DNA of 64,000 bases from contig NZ_CADIKB010000005.1 in NCBI RefSeq assembly GCF_902859825.1, forward strand, positions 62,001 to 126,000. Reading direction: 5' to 3'. Source of the DNA: Paraburkholderia phenoliruptrix. GTDB lineage: Bacteria; Pseudomonadota; Gammaproteobacteria; Burkholderiales; Burkholderiaceae. The notes beneath the pieces are model-generated. The model was not told the origin of the DNA. It saw nothing but the letters and a program-made list of their open reading frames with translations, and searched no databases. Within the stretch, counting starts at the first letter, position 1, and each line of letters begins with the position of its first letter. Position numbers and translations under genes: made by a program. Of this stretch, positions 34,379 to 42,975 are shown piece by piece.

Positions 34379-35962
34379 ATGCACGACAAGATCCTGATTC
34401 TCGACTTCGGTTCGCAAGTCACCCAACTCATTGCACGTCGCGTTCGCGAAGCCAACGTCTATTCGGAAATTCATCCGTATGACGTCGATGCGTCGTTCAT
34501 TCGCGACTTCGCGCCGAAGGGCGTGATCCTGTCCGGCGGCCCGAGCTCCGTCACGGAAACCGACACGCCGCGCGTGCCGCAAGTGGTGTTCGAACTCGGC
34601 GTGCCGGTGCTCGGCATCTGCTACGGCATGCAGGCCATGGCCGAGCAACTGGGCGGCAAGGTCGACATCGGCCATCTGCGGGAATTCGGTTACGCCGAAG
34701 TGCGCGCGCGCAATCACACGAGCCTGCTCGAAGGCATCAGCGACTTCACGACGCCGGAAGGCCACGGCATGCTGAAGGTGTGGATGAGCCACGGCGACAA
34801 GGTGCTGGAAATGCCGCCGGGCTTCGCGCTGATGGCATCGACGGAATCGTGCCCGATCGCCGCGATGGCCGACGAGAAGCGCCATTTCTACGGCCTGCAA
34901 TGGCATCCGGAAGTCACGCACACGGTGCAGGGCCGCGCGATGCTCGAACGTTTCGTGCTGCAGATTTGCGGCGCACGGGCCGATTGGGAGATGGGCCATT
35001 ACATCGACGAGGCGGTCGCGAAGATCCGCGAGCAGGTCGGCAACGAGCATGTGATTCTCGGGCTGTCGGGCGGTGTGGATTCGTCGGTGGCGGCGGCGCT
35101 CTTGCATCGCGCGATCGGCGATCAGCTCACGTGCGTGTTCGTCGACCACGGCCTTTTGCGCCTGAACGAAGCGGAGCAGGTCATGGCGACCTTCGCGGAT
35201 CACCTCGGCGTGAAGGTGATTCACGTGGACGCGAGCGATGTGTTCCTGCGCAAGCTGGAAGGCGTGACGGATCCGGAGGCGAAGCGCAAGATCATCGGCG
35301 CGGAATTCGTCGAAGTGTTCCAGACCGAAGCCGGCAAGCTGACTGACGCGAAGTGGCTCGCGCAGGGCACGATCTATCCGGACGTGATCGAGTCGGCGGG
35401 CAAAGGCAAGAAGGCGACGCAGACCATCAAGAGCCACCACAACGTGGGCGGCCTGCCGGAGACGCTGAACCTGAAGCTGCTCGAGCCGCTGCGCGAACTC
35501 TTCAAGGACGAAGTGCGCGAACTCGGCGTGAAGCTCGGCTTGCCGCCGGCCATGGTGTACCGCCATCCGTTCCCGGGCCCGGGTCTCGGCGTGCGGATTC
35601 TCGGCGAAGTGAGACGCGATTTCGCGGATCTGCTGCGCCGCGCGGACGCGATTTTCATCGAAACGCTGCGCACGTTCATCGACAAGGAAACCGGCAAGTC
35701 CTGGTACGACCTGACGAGCCAGGCGTTCGCGGTGTTTCTGCCGGTGAAGAGCGTCGGCGTGATGGGCGACGGCCGCACCTACGAGTACGTGGTCGCGTTG
35801 CGCGCCGTGCAGACCCTGGATTTCATGACCGCACACTGGGCCCATTTGCCGCACGAGCTGCTCGGGCATGTGTCGAATCGCATCATCAACGAAGTGCGCG
35901 GGATCAACCGGGTGGTGTATGACATCTCGGGGAAACCGCCGGCGACGATTGAGTGGGAGTAA
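34379..35962 (+). CDS. guaA: GMP synthase (glutamine-hydrolysing)
   Basis: It aminates XMP to GMP. It has 527 residues: a class I glutamine amidotransferase domain with the catalytic Cys in GICYGMQAM and His/Glu in WHPEVTH, then an ATP-pyrophosphatase domain with the PP-loop [13 protein letters not shown], then the dimerisation domain. The start ATG at 34379 ([13 protein letters not shown]) is preferred over a TTG 18 bases upstream. The 3' end of guaA is a known attachment site for integrative elements in several bacteria, and gene content changes directly after it here. Confidence 0.97.
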   Translation: MHDKILILDFGSQVTQLIARRVREANVYSEIHPYDVDASFIRDFAPKGVILSGGPSSVTETDTPRVPQVVFELGVPVLGICYGMQAMAEQLGGKVDIGHLREFGYAEVRARNHTSLLEGISDFTTPEGHGMLKVWMSHGDKVLEMPPGFALMASTESCPIAAMADEKRHFYGLQWHPEVTHTVQGRAMLERFVLQICGARADWEMGHYIDEAVAKIREQVGNEHVILGLSGGVDSSVAAALLHRAIGDQLTCVFVDHGLLRLNEAEQVMATFADHLGVKVIHVDASDVFLRKLEGVTDPEAKRKIIGAEFVEVFQTEAGKLTDAKWLAQGTIYPDVIESAGKGKKATQTIKSHHNVGGLPETLNLKLLEPLRELFKDEVRELGVKLGLPPAMVYRHPFPGPGLGVRILGEVRRDFADLLRRADAIFIETLRTFIDKETGKSWYDLTSQAFAVFLPVKSVGVMGDGRTYEYVVALRAVQTLDFMTAHWAHLPHELLGHVSNRIINEVRGINRVVYDISGKPPATIEWE

Positions 35963-36402
35963 TTCAGGATCCTCTGCAGTGGTCTGCAGCGGTCCACAAA
36001 CCCTTGATTTCCCCAATGAAGTCAAGGGTTGCGTCCCCCTTGATACCGCCACCCGGCGTAACGGTACATCTCCCCTCAAACGCGCCCCCCGCGCGGCAAT
36101 GCCAAAACCTCCGGCAAAGCCCATCACTGCACAATCCACCCCAGCAGTTGCTTCATGCGATCCGACACCAGCCACGGCGGCGTCGCTATAAAAGTTGGCC
36201 ATTCGCTGCTGTATTCCGACGATGTCGATTCCGTGGGCCCATCTATGATGAGCTATGCGCCTCGTGGCCTCATGCCGATCGTGTAGATAGGAAGACTATC
36301 CAACCTCGATCCCGGACGTTAAAGCGCCGCGGCATCGCGGCGTATGGCGTGTCGCTGGTCCGCCACGAGCCGGCCTCGCTCATCTCCGCACTGGAGGCTG
36401 CA
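35963..36402. other. Non-coding stretch after guaA with a hairpin
   Basis: No convincing gene in these 440 bases. AACCCTTGA (35999-36007) pairs with TCAAGGGTT (36022-36030) and may terminate guaA transcription, though no T run follows. The frames open here lack codon bias or ribosome-binding sites. The position directly after guaA and the drop in coding density fit an old integration scar, but no integrase or direct repeat of the guaA end was found. Confidence 0.5.
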
Positions 36403-36687
36403 ATGAAATACATCGTTCAATGGAAGGGGCTACCGACGACACAACGGCCTGCAATCGAGCGTTTCCTCAAAACGGGTGGCCGTCCGCCCGAAAACGTCCA
36501 GCTTCTCGGGCGCTGGCATGCGATCGGCGAGCTGAGCGGCTTTGCCATCGTCGAGGCAACCGATGCGAGCGGACTCGCACGATGGGTGCTTCAATGGGGT
36601 GATCTGTTCGCGTTCACGTGCGCTCCCGCGATGTCCGACGAAGAACTCGGCGCCACGCTTGCCGCTCATCAGGCGGCGTCGGCATAA
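36403..36687 (+). CDS. DUF3303 domain-containing protein
   Basis: 94 residues from an ATG preceded by CTGGAGG (36391-36397). The sequence MKYIVQWKGLP, FLKTGGRPPENVQLLGRWHA and GFAIVEATDASGLARW match the pattern of the small DUF3303 alpha/beta family. Function unknown; no enzymatic motif is visible. It stands alone between guaA and the MFS gene. Confidence 0.8.
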   Translation: MKYIVQWKGLPTTQRPAIERFLKTGGRPPENVQLLGRWHAIGELSGFAIVEATDASGLARWVLQWGDLFAFTCAPAMSDEELGATLAAHQAASA

Positions 36688-37204
36688 GACGCGGTAAAAG
36701 AAGAGGCGAGTCGGCGCCCCAATGCGTCGGGGAATCGCGCTGCCCGGCTCGCTCCCCACGCCGAAGAATCACAAATACATCCTAAGCCGCAGCCCGTTCC
36801 GCAGAACGAGCTGCGAGCAGTTTGCCGACCCTGTCCTCGCGGCGGAATGTCAACAGACCCGCGCCGTCTCGCCCTCTCCTGGCTGCATCGCCTCGCCGAG
36901 GCTCCTCAGGAGCGCACCGGCCGGCCCCATCGCCCAGGCCCGAGCCTGTGTTCGGGGGCCAGGAATTCCATCGGCCTTACGGTAGCGTAAACGCGCATTA
37001 TGTTGCATCGACTAAGTGCTTTATAGTGCAGCGCGATGCGACACTCCACGGCCCACAAGGTCTCGTACAAGACAGTCCTGCATCGTTTCATCTGATGATT
37101 GACGGCCACCCGGCCGTTCGCCGCCTCTGTCGAGCGATGCGCCATGCTGCGGGCACAGGCGGTCTCATTGCACGCGGTAACTCAGCCAGTCAAGGAGATT
37201 TGGC
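36688..37204. other. Intergenic region upstream of the AAHS transporter
   Basis: No gene is supported in these 517 bases. Near the end, TGTTGCATCG (37001-37010) and CGATGCGACA (37034-37043) form a near-perfect inverted repeat enclosing a TATAGT -10-like element (37022-37027). A closely related pair of half-sites precedes the enoyl-CoA hydratase gene at 41086. An AAGGAG is well placed before the ATG at 37205. Confidence 0.5.
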
Positions 37205-38584
37205 ATGCGGAAAATCAACGTCCACCGCTTTTGCGAAGACGCGCGCTTTACGCGTCTGCATGCGACCGTGCTGTCGCTTTGCACGCTGGTGATCATCTTC
37301 GACGGCTACGATCTGGCGGTCGCCGGCATCGCGTTGCCTTCCATCATGGCCGAGATGGGCATCAAGGCGACCAGCGCCGGCTTCATGGTGAGTTCCGCGC
37401 TCTTCGGCATGATGTTCGGCGCGGTGTTCTTCGGGACCATCGCCGATCGCGTCGGGCGGCGCTGGACCATTGCCGCCTGTGTGCTGCTGTTCAGCATGTT
37501 CACGGCTGCCGCGGGTTACGCGAAAGACCCGGTCACGTTCGGCGTGTTCCGCTTCATCGCCGGTCTCGGGATTGGCGGTGTGATGCCGAACGTCGTCGCG
37601 CAGATGTCCGAATACTCGCCGCGCCGGATCCGCAGCACAATGGTCACGCTCATGTTCAGCGGCTATTCGATTGGCGGCATGCTGGCGGCGCTCGTCGGCA
37701 AAGGCATGATCGAGCGGTTCGGCTGGCAATCCGTGTTCATCGCGGCGGGGTTGCCCCTGCTGGTGATTCCGTTCGTTTTCTGGCTGATGCCCGAGTCCAT
37801 GGCCTTTCTTGTCCGCTCCGGCCGCACACAGGCATTGCAAGGCATTCTCGCGCGCCTCGTGCCGGCTCATGAGCCGAAACACGACGATCGCTTTGTGCTG
37901 TCCGACGACGAAGCAGCGGGCAGCGCCGCCATCGGCAAGCTGTTTCAGAACGGACGCGCGCTCGGAACCGTCCTGCTGTGGACGGCATTCTTCATGTGCC
38001 TCTTCATGGTGTACGCGCTCAGTTCATGGCTCACGAAGCTGATGGCCGGCGCGGGCTACACGCTCGGCTCGGCGCTGACGTTCGTGCTGGTGCTGAACTT
38101 CGGCGCGATGATCGGTGCGATAGCCGGCGGCTGGCTCGCGGACCGCTTCAACATCAACCGCGTGCTCGCGTCCATGTACGCGCTCGCCGCGGTGTCGATC
38201 AGCCTGCTCGGCATGCATCTGCCGACGTGGGCGCTGTTCATCGTGGTGGGACTTGCCGGAGCATCGACTATCGGTACGCAGATTCTCACTTACGCCTACG
38301 CCGGGCAGTTCTATCCGTCGTCGATCCGGTCGACGGGAATCGGCTGGGCATCGGGAGTGGGCCGAAGCGGGGCGATTCTTGCGCCGATCATCATCGGCAT
38401 TCTGGTGGAAATGGCGCTGCCGCTGAGCCTGAACTTCGTGGCCATTGCGTTGCCCGCAGTCGTCGCGACGATCGCCGTGCTGGTGATGAACCGATCCCGG
38501 TCTGACGAACCCGCACCGGGACAGGCAGGCGCGCAACGGGAAATCGGCGCGGGCAGTCCGCTGCCGGCGGCGGGTGAAAGATAA
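37205..38584 (+). CDS. MFS transporter, aromatic acid:H+ symporter-like
   Basis: 459 residues with twelve membrane segments. The first helix carries FDGYDLAVAGIALPSIM, the DGYD motif typical of aromatic acid:H+ symporters (PcaK, BenK and relatives), and the loop 2-3 motif is GTIADRVGRRWT. The likely substrate is a benzoate- or hydroxybenzoate-like acid, but no ring-cleavage genes adjoin it, so this is inference. The C-terminal 30 residues are hydrophilic. Confidence 0.85.
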   Translation: MRKINVHRFCEDARFTRLHATVLSLCTLVIIFDGYDLAVAGIALPSIMAEMGIKATSAGFMVSSALFGMMFGAVFFGTIADRVGRRWTIAACVLLFSMFTAAAGYAKDPVTFGVFRFIAGLGIGGVMPNVVAQMSEYSPRRIRSTMVTLMFSGYSIGGMLAALVGKGMIERFGWQSVFIAAGLPLLVIPFVFWLMPESMAFLVRSGRTQALQGILARLVPAHEPKHDDRFVLSDDEAAGSAAIGKLFQNGRALGTVLLWTAFFMCLFMVYALSSWLTKLMAGAGYTLGSALTFVLVLNFGAMIGAIAGGWLADRFNINRVLASMYALAAVSISLLGMHLPTWALFIVVGLAGASTIGTQILTYAYAGQFYPSSIRSTGIGWASGVGRSGAILAPIIIGILVEMALPLSLNFVAIALPAVVATIAVLVMNRSRSDEPAPGQAGAQREIGAGSPLPAAGER

Positions 38585-38676
38585 GATCAGTACGCCAGAT
38601 TTTAAGGAGTGCAGGTGAATTCGCGTGGGGTTATGCCAAGAGCGTCATTAACGACCGCATGCGGCCGCGCGCGGAT

Positions 38677-39084
38677 TCACTGATCGAGTTCGGCGGATTG
38701 AGGTCGCCCGCGATTTTTCTCCACTCGCCGGTCAGCGCCGGTTTCTGGCGGCGCTGTGGGAGCACATGCCTCCAGCGCGACGACTGCGCGTTTCGCGAGG
38801 TCAACCGTTTCATTGCATGCATTGACGTCGCGCAGCATCGTGCAACGCGTGCCCCAGCCGAGCTTCGACAACATCGCGCGCAACCTGGTGAGCGCCGCTT
38901 GCGGCGAGCCGGTGTCGGCAATGAGCGAGGCCGTGTCGAACGCGCTGCCCGCCGGGCTCGTGATTACCGTCGGACAGCTCGATGCCGCGTCGGCGCTCGA
39001 CACGAGGAGCGCCAGTGCGAGCCCGACGGTGCCCGTGCACAAACCCGCGGGAACAGCGAAACGCGTATTCGGCGATACGGTCAT
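38677..39084 (-). CDS. Hypothetical secreted protein
   Basis: 135 residues from the ATG at 39084, with GGAG 7 bases upstream. A signal peptide is clear: a short basic start, the hydrophobic stretch LCTGTVGLALALLVSS, then cleavage near ADAASSCP. The mature part has four Cys residues (SCP, TRC, NAC, EAC) that could form two disulfides. No family is recognised. A frame on the other strand is open but has no start signal. Confidence 0.6.
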   Translation of the reverse strand: MTVSPNTRFAVPAGLCTGTVGLALALLVSSADAASSCPTVITSPAGSAFDTASLIADTGSPQAALTRLRAMLSKLGWGTRCTMLRDVNACNETVDLAKRAVVALEACAPTAPPETGADRRVEKNRGRPQSAELDQ

Positions 39085-39189
39085 GGGGAACTCCCGGTCG
39101 GCGCCGCTGAGAAGTCGATCGCGTGAAGCGATCCAGTATCCACGGCGCAAGTTGTCCGCTCGCAGCCGTCGACGAAAGGAAAGGGCGCG

Positions 39190-39957
39190 TCAACGATCGC
39201 GACAGCGCCGCGAAAACGCCTTGCGATACTTGCGGCGCGTATAAGCCGCAGCGTAAAGCGCCAAAATCAAACCGACACGACCGTCGCGGAAATTCCCCTT
39301 GCGTATGTACCACTTCATGAATGCGCCGATCGGACTCGTCAAGCCCTTGAGCCACAGCACGGCAGCCGGTTCGTGTTTGTGCCGCAGGTCGAGAGCGGCG
39401 AGGTCTGTGTACAGATCGAGCTTTTGTCTGATCTCGGCGGTGTTCTCGAACGTATGATGAACGAGCGGCGCCTCGATCCGTCCGCCGCTGGCATGGCCCA
39501 TCAGCGTTTCATGCACGCTGTGCCCGGTGAAATACAACGTGTCGCGTCGATAGATACGGATCGGGTAGTCCGGACACGACACGGGCATCAGCGCGTGGAT
39601 GAGCTTGCCCATGACCGCCCAGTCGCGCCTGACCGCGTAGGCGTCGTGCACAAAACCACGACCTTTCAATGCGAGGACTTCGTCGATCAGCGCATCGCTC
39701 GCTACTTCGTCGCTGTCGAAAAACATCACGGTTTCATGCAGGCACAGGTCGTTGGCGAATTGACGTTGAGCGCGAAAGTTATCGAATGCGCGGTGCACGA
39801 TTCTCGCGCCGTGCCGTGCGGCAATCGCGAGCGTGGAGTCGCGGCTGCCGCTGTCCACAATCAGTAAATCGTCTGCGGCGCGCCTCGCGGCGGTCAGAAC
39901 CTTGTCGAGATGACGCTCGCTGTTATAAGTGAGGATGTAGACGGATAGGGGAGTCAA
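39190..39957 (-). CDS. Family 2 glycosyltransferase (WaaE/KdtX-like)
   Basis: 255 residues, GT-A fold. SVYILTYNSERHLDKVL opens the nucleotide-binding domain, LLIVDSGSRDST follows, and the metal-binding DXD is FFDSDEV. The overall pattern resembles GT2 enzymes that decorate the LPS core, such as WaaE. The likely start is a TTG at 39957; no better ATG lies upstream. It is not part of an LPS cluster here, so the acceptor is unknown. Confidence 0.82.
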   Translation of the reverse strand: MTPLSVYILTYNSERHLDKVLTAARRAADDLLIVDSGSRDSTLAIAARHGARIVHRAFDNFRAQRQFANDLCLHETVMFFDSDEVASDALIDEVLALKGRGFVHDAYAVRRDWAVMGKLIHALMPVSCPDYPIRIYRRDTLYFTGHSVHETLMGHASGGRIEAPLVHHTFENTAEIRQKLDLYTDLAALDLRHKHEPAAVLWLKGLTSPIGAFMKWYIRKGNFRDGRVGLILALYAAAYTRRKYRKAFSRRCRDR

Positions 39958-40073
39958 ACAGGAACCTGCAACGGTGAGTCAGCCGGTTCGCGTTTTGCCG
40001 TCCGGCCATGCAATGTGTGCAGTAGCAAGGTTCCGGCCTGACCTCCTGACGCGCGGCGTGGGCCGTGCCGGCG

Positions 40074-40532
40074 CTACGGGCGACCCGTGGAGGAGCGGAA
40101 TTGGCTTTCGAGCATATCCGCGAGCCGCCACACGGGACATGGCCTGCGACACAGGCCGTCGAAGCCGGCCTCGCGGATGTCGCCCGGACTCTCGGGCGGG
40201 AACACGTTTGTCATGGCGACCAGCAGAACCGCATTGAACGCGGGATCGCGGGCGGCTTTGCGGACGAACCGGAAGCCTTGCGCCCGGCATAGCCGCGTGT
40301 CGATCAGCAGCGCGCGCGGCTTCCAATGCCCGAGAATCAGTTCAAGATTTTCGATGGTGGATGTCGCGACAGAAATAAAACCCTTGAGTCTCAGCAACAG
40401 GGCGATGGACTCTCCGGCCGGCACATCCGCGTGCGCCACCACGACACTGCGCGAGTCGACCCGGCTGGAAGAGCGCTTTTCGCGCCACAAGGCGAACTGT
40501 CCCTCATCTTCATGCGGCGGACGTTGACTCAT
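40074..40532 (-). CDS. Degenerate single-domain response regulator receiver protein
   Basis: 152 residues, starting at the ATG at 40532. After a 25-residue hydrophilic N-terminus the rest is one receiver-like domain. The phosphoacceptor-like Asp is Asp78 (ALLIDTRL) and Thr108 takes the switch Ser/Thr position, but the usual acidic pair is reduced to His34-Ala-Asp36 and the conserved Lys is Arg130 (RRPCP). No output domain and no kinase neighbour. It may be a phosphorylation-independent or inactive receiver. Confidence 0.7.
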   Translation of the reverse strand: MSQRPPHEDEGQFALWREKRSSSRVDSRSVVVAHADVPAGESIALLLRLKGFISVATSTIENLELILGHWKPRALLIDTRLCRAQGFRFVRKAARDPAFNAVLLVAMTNVFPPESPGDIREAGFDGLCRRPCPVWRLADMLESQFRSSTGRP

Positions 40533-40874
40533 TGCGCGGGATCTGGGTCCACGTGGTTGACTGCGCGTTAGCAGAAGCTGGGCGCCGGCACAATTTCGGT
40601 GCGGCCCGGTCGGTGGATGATTCCACATCGTTGCAAGGCCGTCTATGGCGATCACTGCCACCTCCTGTGACTTTTCGGCCAGCCGATTGAGACGACCGTT
40701 GTTTTTGTGCGACGCGTCGCAGTCCTCAATACGCGAATTCCCGCTTATCACCGGCTTTTGCCGGGAAGCGGGCATGCTTTCATACAAAACACCCGATTCT
40801 CGCGCCGCGCAAACGTGGATACGATTTGTAAGGCGTCAGCGTTCCCAAACGTTCGGCGCGTGTGTTTGTTTTTC

Positions 40875-40900
40875 AGCCGCAGCTTGTCTGCGGCTTTTTT
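40875..40900 (+). terminator. Orphan intrinsic terminator (possible small RNA 3' end)
   Basis: AGCCGCAG (40875-40882) pairs perfectly with CTGCGGCT (40888-40895) around CTTGT and is followed by a T run. Nothing upstream on the plus strand codes for protein, so it probably ends a small RNA starting in about 40750-40830, or acts as an attenuator for the gene at 41086. Confidence 0.7.
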
Positions 40901-41020
40901 CTGGGCGCGCGCCATCACTTCCCCGCTGGGTCCGCATGGACGCGCCCGGCGATGTCGCCCGCCGCCTGCGCCCGCACGCATTCCCCTTGCGCTCTCCTTA
41001 CTTTCTCTCTGGTAAACCCG

Positions 41021-41082
41021 GTTGCATCGCTATTTTGGTGAGCATATATTGCTATTCACCATCAACTATTGCGATGCGATAA
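41021..41082 (+). promoter_or_regulatory. Promoter/operator region of the enoyl-CoA hydratase operon
   Basis: GTTGCATCGC (41021-41030) and GCGATGCGAT (41071-41080) are inverted copies of one half-site. ATGCGATAA (41074-41082) recurs exactly at 47464-47472 upstream of the IclR regulator gene. The second half-site takes the place of a Shine-Dalgarno sequence, which is not visible before the ATG at 41086. Confidence 0.5.
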
Positions 41083-41085
41083 ATC

Positions 41086-41847
41086 ATGAGCAATGATGTG
41101 CTGTTCTCGAATCACGGCCGCGTCGCGGTCATCACCCTCAACCGCCCGGAGCGCCTGAACGCGTGGACCACGCCGATGCGCGAGACGATTATCAAGGCGC
41201 TGGAACGCTTCAACCGGGATCCGGACGTGGCGGCGATCATCATGACGGGGGCCGGCAATCGCGCATTCTCGGCAGGCCAGGACCTGTCGGAAGCTCATGA
41301 TTTCGACGGCGAACGCGCGGTCGCGTGGGTCAAGGAATGGCAGCGCTACTACACGGCGCTGCGCAGCCTGTCCAAGCCGCTCGTCATGGCGCTGAACGGC
41401 ACGGCCGCGGGCTCGGCATTCCAGGTGGCGCTGCTCGGCGACATCCGCGTCGGCCATCCCGGCGTGCGCATGGGGCAGCCGGAGATCAACGCGGGCATCG
41501 CCAGCACGACAGGACCGTGGATCATGAACGCGATGCTCGGCATGTCGCGCACCATCGAACTCACGCTGACAGGCCGTTTGATGGACGCGGAAGAGTGCCA
41601 TCGCATCGGCCTCATCCATCACCTCGTGGAAGAAGGCAAGGTGTTCGAGAAGGCGCTGGAAATCGCCAGCGAACTTGCGGCCAAGCCGCCCGTTGCCATG
41701 CGGCTCGACAAGCAGCGTTTCCGGGAAATGACGGAGCCCGGCTTTATCGACTGCATTGAAGCGGGCGAGCGCATTCAGCGCGAAGCCTACGACTCCGGAG
41801 AGCCCGCACGCATGATGGAAGAGTTCTTCCGCCAGCGCGCAAAGTAG
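41086..41847 (+). CDS. Enoyl-CoA hydratase/isomerase family protein
   Basis: 253 residues of the crotonase fold. Oxyanion-hole segments are FSAGQDLSEA and NGTAAGSAFQVALLGDIRVG; a Glu at the catalytic position occurs in GQPEINAGI. It is first in a cluster with a PotD-like binding protein, ABC ATPase, fused permease, acyl-CoA ligase and IclR regulator, all on the same strand. The ligase would make the CoA thioester that this enzyme hydrates or isomerises. The substrate is not evident; a carnitine-like or short unsaturated acid is one possibility. Confidence 0.85.
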   Translation: MSNDVLFSNHGRVAVITLNRPERLNAWTTPMRETIIKALERFNRDPDVAAIIMTGAGNRAFSAGQDLSEAHDFDGERAVAWVKEWQRYYTALRSLSKPLVMALNGTAAGSAFQVALLGDIRVGHPGVRMGQPEINAGIASTTGPWIMNAMLGMSRTIELTLTGRLMDAEECHRIGLIHHLVEEGKVFEKALEIASELAAKPPVAMRLDKQRFREMTEPGFIDCIEAGERIQREAYDSGEPARMMEEFFRQRAK

Positions 41848-41903
41848 CCGGCCAAGGCCAAAGTCGGGCTGTTCCCTCTCAACTTAGTGCGGAGACCTGA
41901 ACA

Positions 41904-42965
41904 ATGACGCAAGACTTCAATCCGGCGCGCCGCCGTATTCTTCACGGCGCGGGCGCGCTTGCCGTGGCGGGCGCGCTGCCGCTCGCCGCCCGTGCACAGG
42001 CGAAGCAGATCGTGGTGTCGGACCCGGGCGGTCCTTACACGACGGCTTATCGCGAGGCGTTCTACGATCCATTCGAGAAAGCGACCGGCATCAAGGTCGT
42101 GAGCGTCGCGCGCGAATCGCAACCCGTAGCGCAATTCGCAGCGATGGTGCAGACGAAGAATTATGTGTGGGACGTCACCACGCTGACGCTTTCGGCCGAT
42201 ATTCCGTACCTCGAAGCAAAGGGGCTGCTTGAGCCGATCGGCCTGAAGGCCAGCGACTATCCGGACGTCATGCCCGAGGCCATCGCACCTAACTGGCTGG
42301 GCGTGGATGTGTATTCCACCGTGCTCGCGTATCGCGCCGACAAGTTCAAAGGCAACGGGCCGAAGTCGTGGGCGGACTTCTGGGACGTGAAGAAATTCCC
42401 GGGCCGCCGCTCGCTGCGGCGCAGTCCGCTCGACACGCTCGAACAGGCGCTGCTTGCCGACGGCGTGCCGCTCGACAAGCTGTATCCGCTCGACGTCGAC
42501 CGTGCGTTCAGGAGCCTCGACAGGATCAAGCCGCACGTCAACATCTGGTGGACCTCCGGCGCCCAGGCCATGCAGGCCATTCAGAGCGGCGACGTCGACA
42601 TGATCTCGACGTGGAACGGCCGCGCGCAAGCGGCGAAAGACGGGGGCGCGCCGGTCACGATCGTCTGGAACGAGGGGCTGTATTCGATCGAAGGCTGGGG
42701 CATCCCGAAGGGCACGCCGCGCGCGGACGCGGCGAAGCAATTCGTTCGTTTTTGCGCGGATGCGAAGCGCCAGGCGCTGCTCACGCGCACGCTCGCTTAC
42801 GGTCCGACCAACCGGAAAGCGTTTGAGGCGATTTCGAAAGATCGCGCGACGCTGTTGCCCACGGCGCCCGACAACCTCCGCGACATGCGGTTGCCGAGTC
42901 CGCAATGGTGGGAGGAGAACCGTCAGAAAGTCACCGAACGGTTCAATTCATGGATCATTTCGTGA
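41904..42965 (+). CDS. ABC transporter periplasmic binding protein, PotD/spermidine-putrescine-like
   Basis: 353 residues. The N-terminus ARRRILHGAGALAVAGALPL followed by ARA is a Tat-like or Sec signal with three arginines. The mature part has the type II binding protein fold (VVSDPGGPYTTAYREAFYDPF, and WWTSGAQAMQAIQSGDVDMI). Family members bind polyamines, but also other organic cations and acids; the nearby CoA ligase suggests a carboxylic acid substrate. A GGAG precedes the ATG. Confidence 0.88.
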   Translation: MTQDFNPARRRILHGAGALAVAGALPLAARAQAKQIVVSDPGGPYTTAYREAFYDPFEKATGIKVVSVARESQPVAQFAAMVQTKNYVWDVTTLTLSADIPYLEAKGLLEPIGLKASDYPDVMPEAIAPNWLGVDVYSTVLAYRADKFKGNGPKSWADFWDVKKFPGRRSLRRSPLDTLEQALLADGVPLDKLYPLDVDRAFRSLDRIKPHVNIWWTSGAQAMQAIQSGDVDMISTWNGRAQAAKDGGAPVTIVWNEGLYSIEGWGIPKGTPRADAAKQFVRFCADAKRQALLTRTLAYGPTNRKAFEAISKDRATLLPTAPDNLRDMRLPSPQWWEENRQKVTERFNSWIIS

Positions 42966-42975
42966 GGACTGCACG

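Larger units (their letters stand above)
40533..41085. other. Intergenic region with orphan terminator and catabolic promoter
   Basis: No protein gene is supported in these 553 bases. It contains a strong plus-strand intrinsic terminator (40875-40900) that no annotated gene uses, and toward the end the promoter/operator region of the gene at 41086: TTGCAT (41022-41027), 17-base spacer, TATATT (41045-41050), with GGTGA/TCACC inverted arms (41037-41041, 41056-41060) and repeated GCATCGC/GCGATGC half-sites. Confidence 0.5.

Noticed and set aside
35953..36402. Longer N-terminal form of the DUF3303 protein
   Set aside because: The upstream codons have no family similarity, and the ATG at 36403 has an ideal ribosome-binding site and matches the family start.
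38615..38683. 22-residue frame with AAGGAG after the MFS gene
   Set aside because: Short, overlaps the end of the opposite gene and resembles nothing; a chance ribosome-binding site is as likely.
41010..41026. Sigma-54-like TGG...TTGCA before the enoyl-CoA hydratase gene
   Set aside because: The distance between GG (41011-41012) and GC (41024-41025) is one base too long for a -24/-12 promoter.
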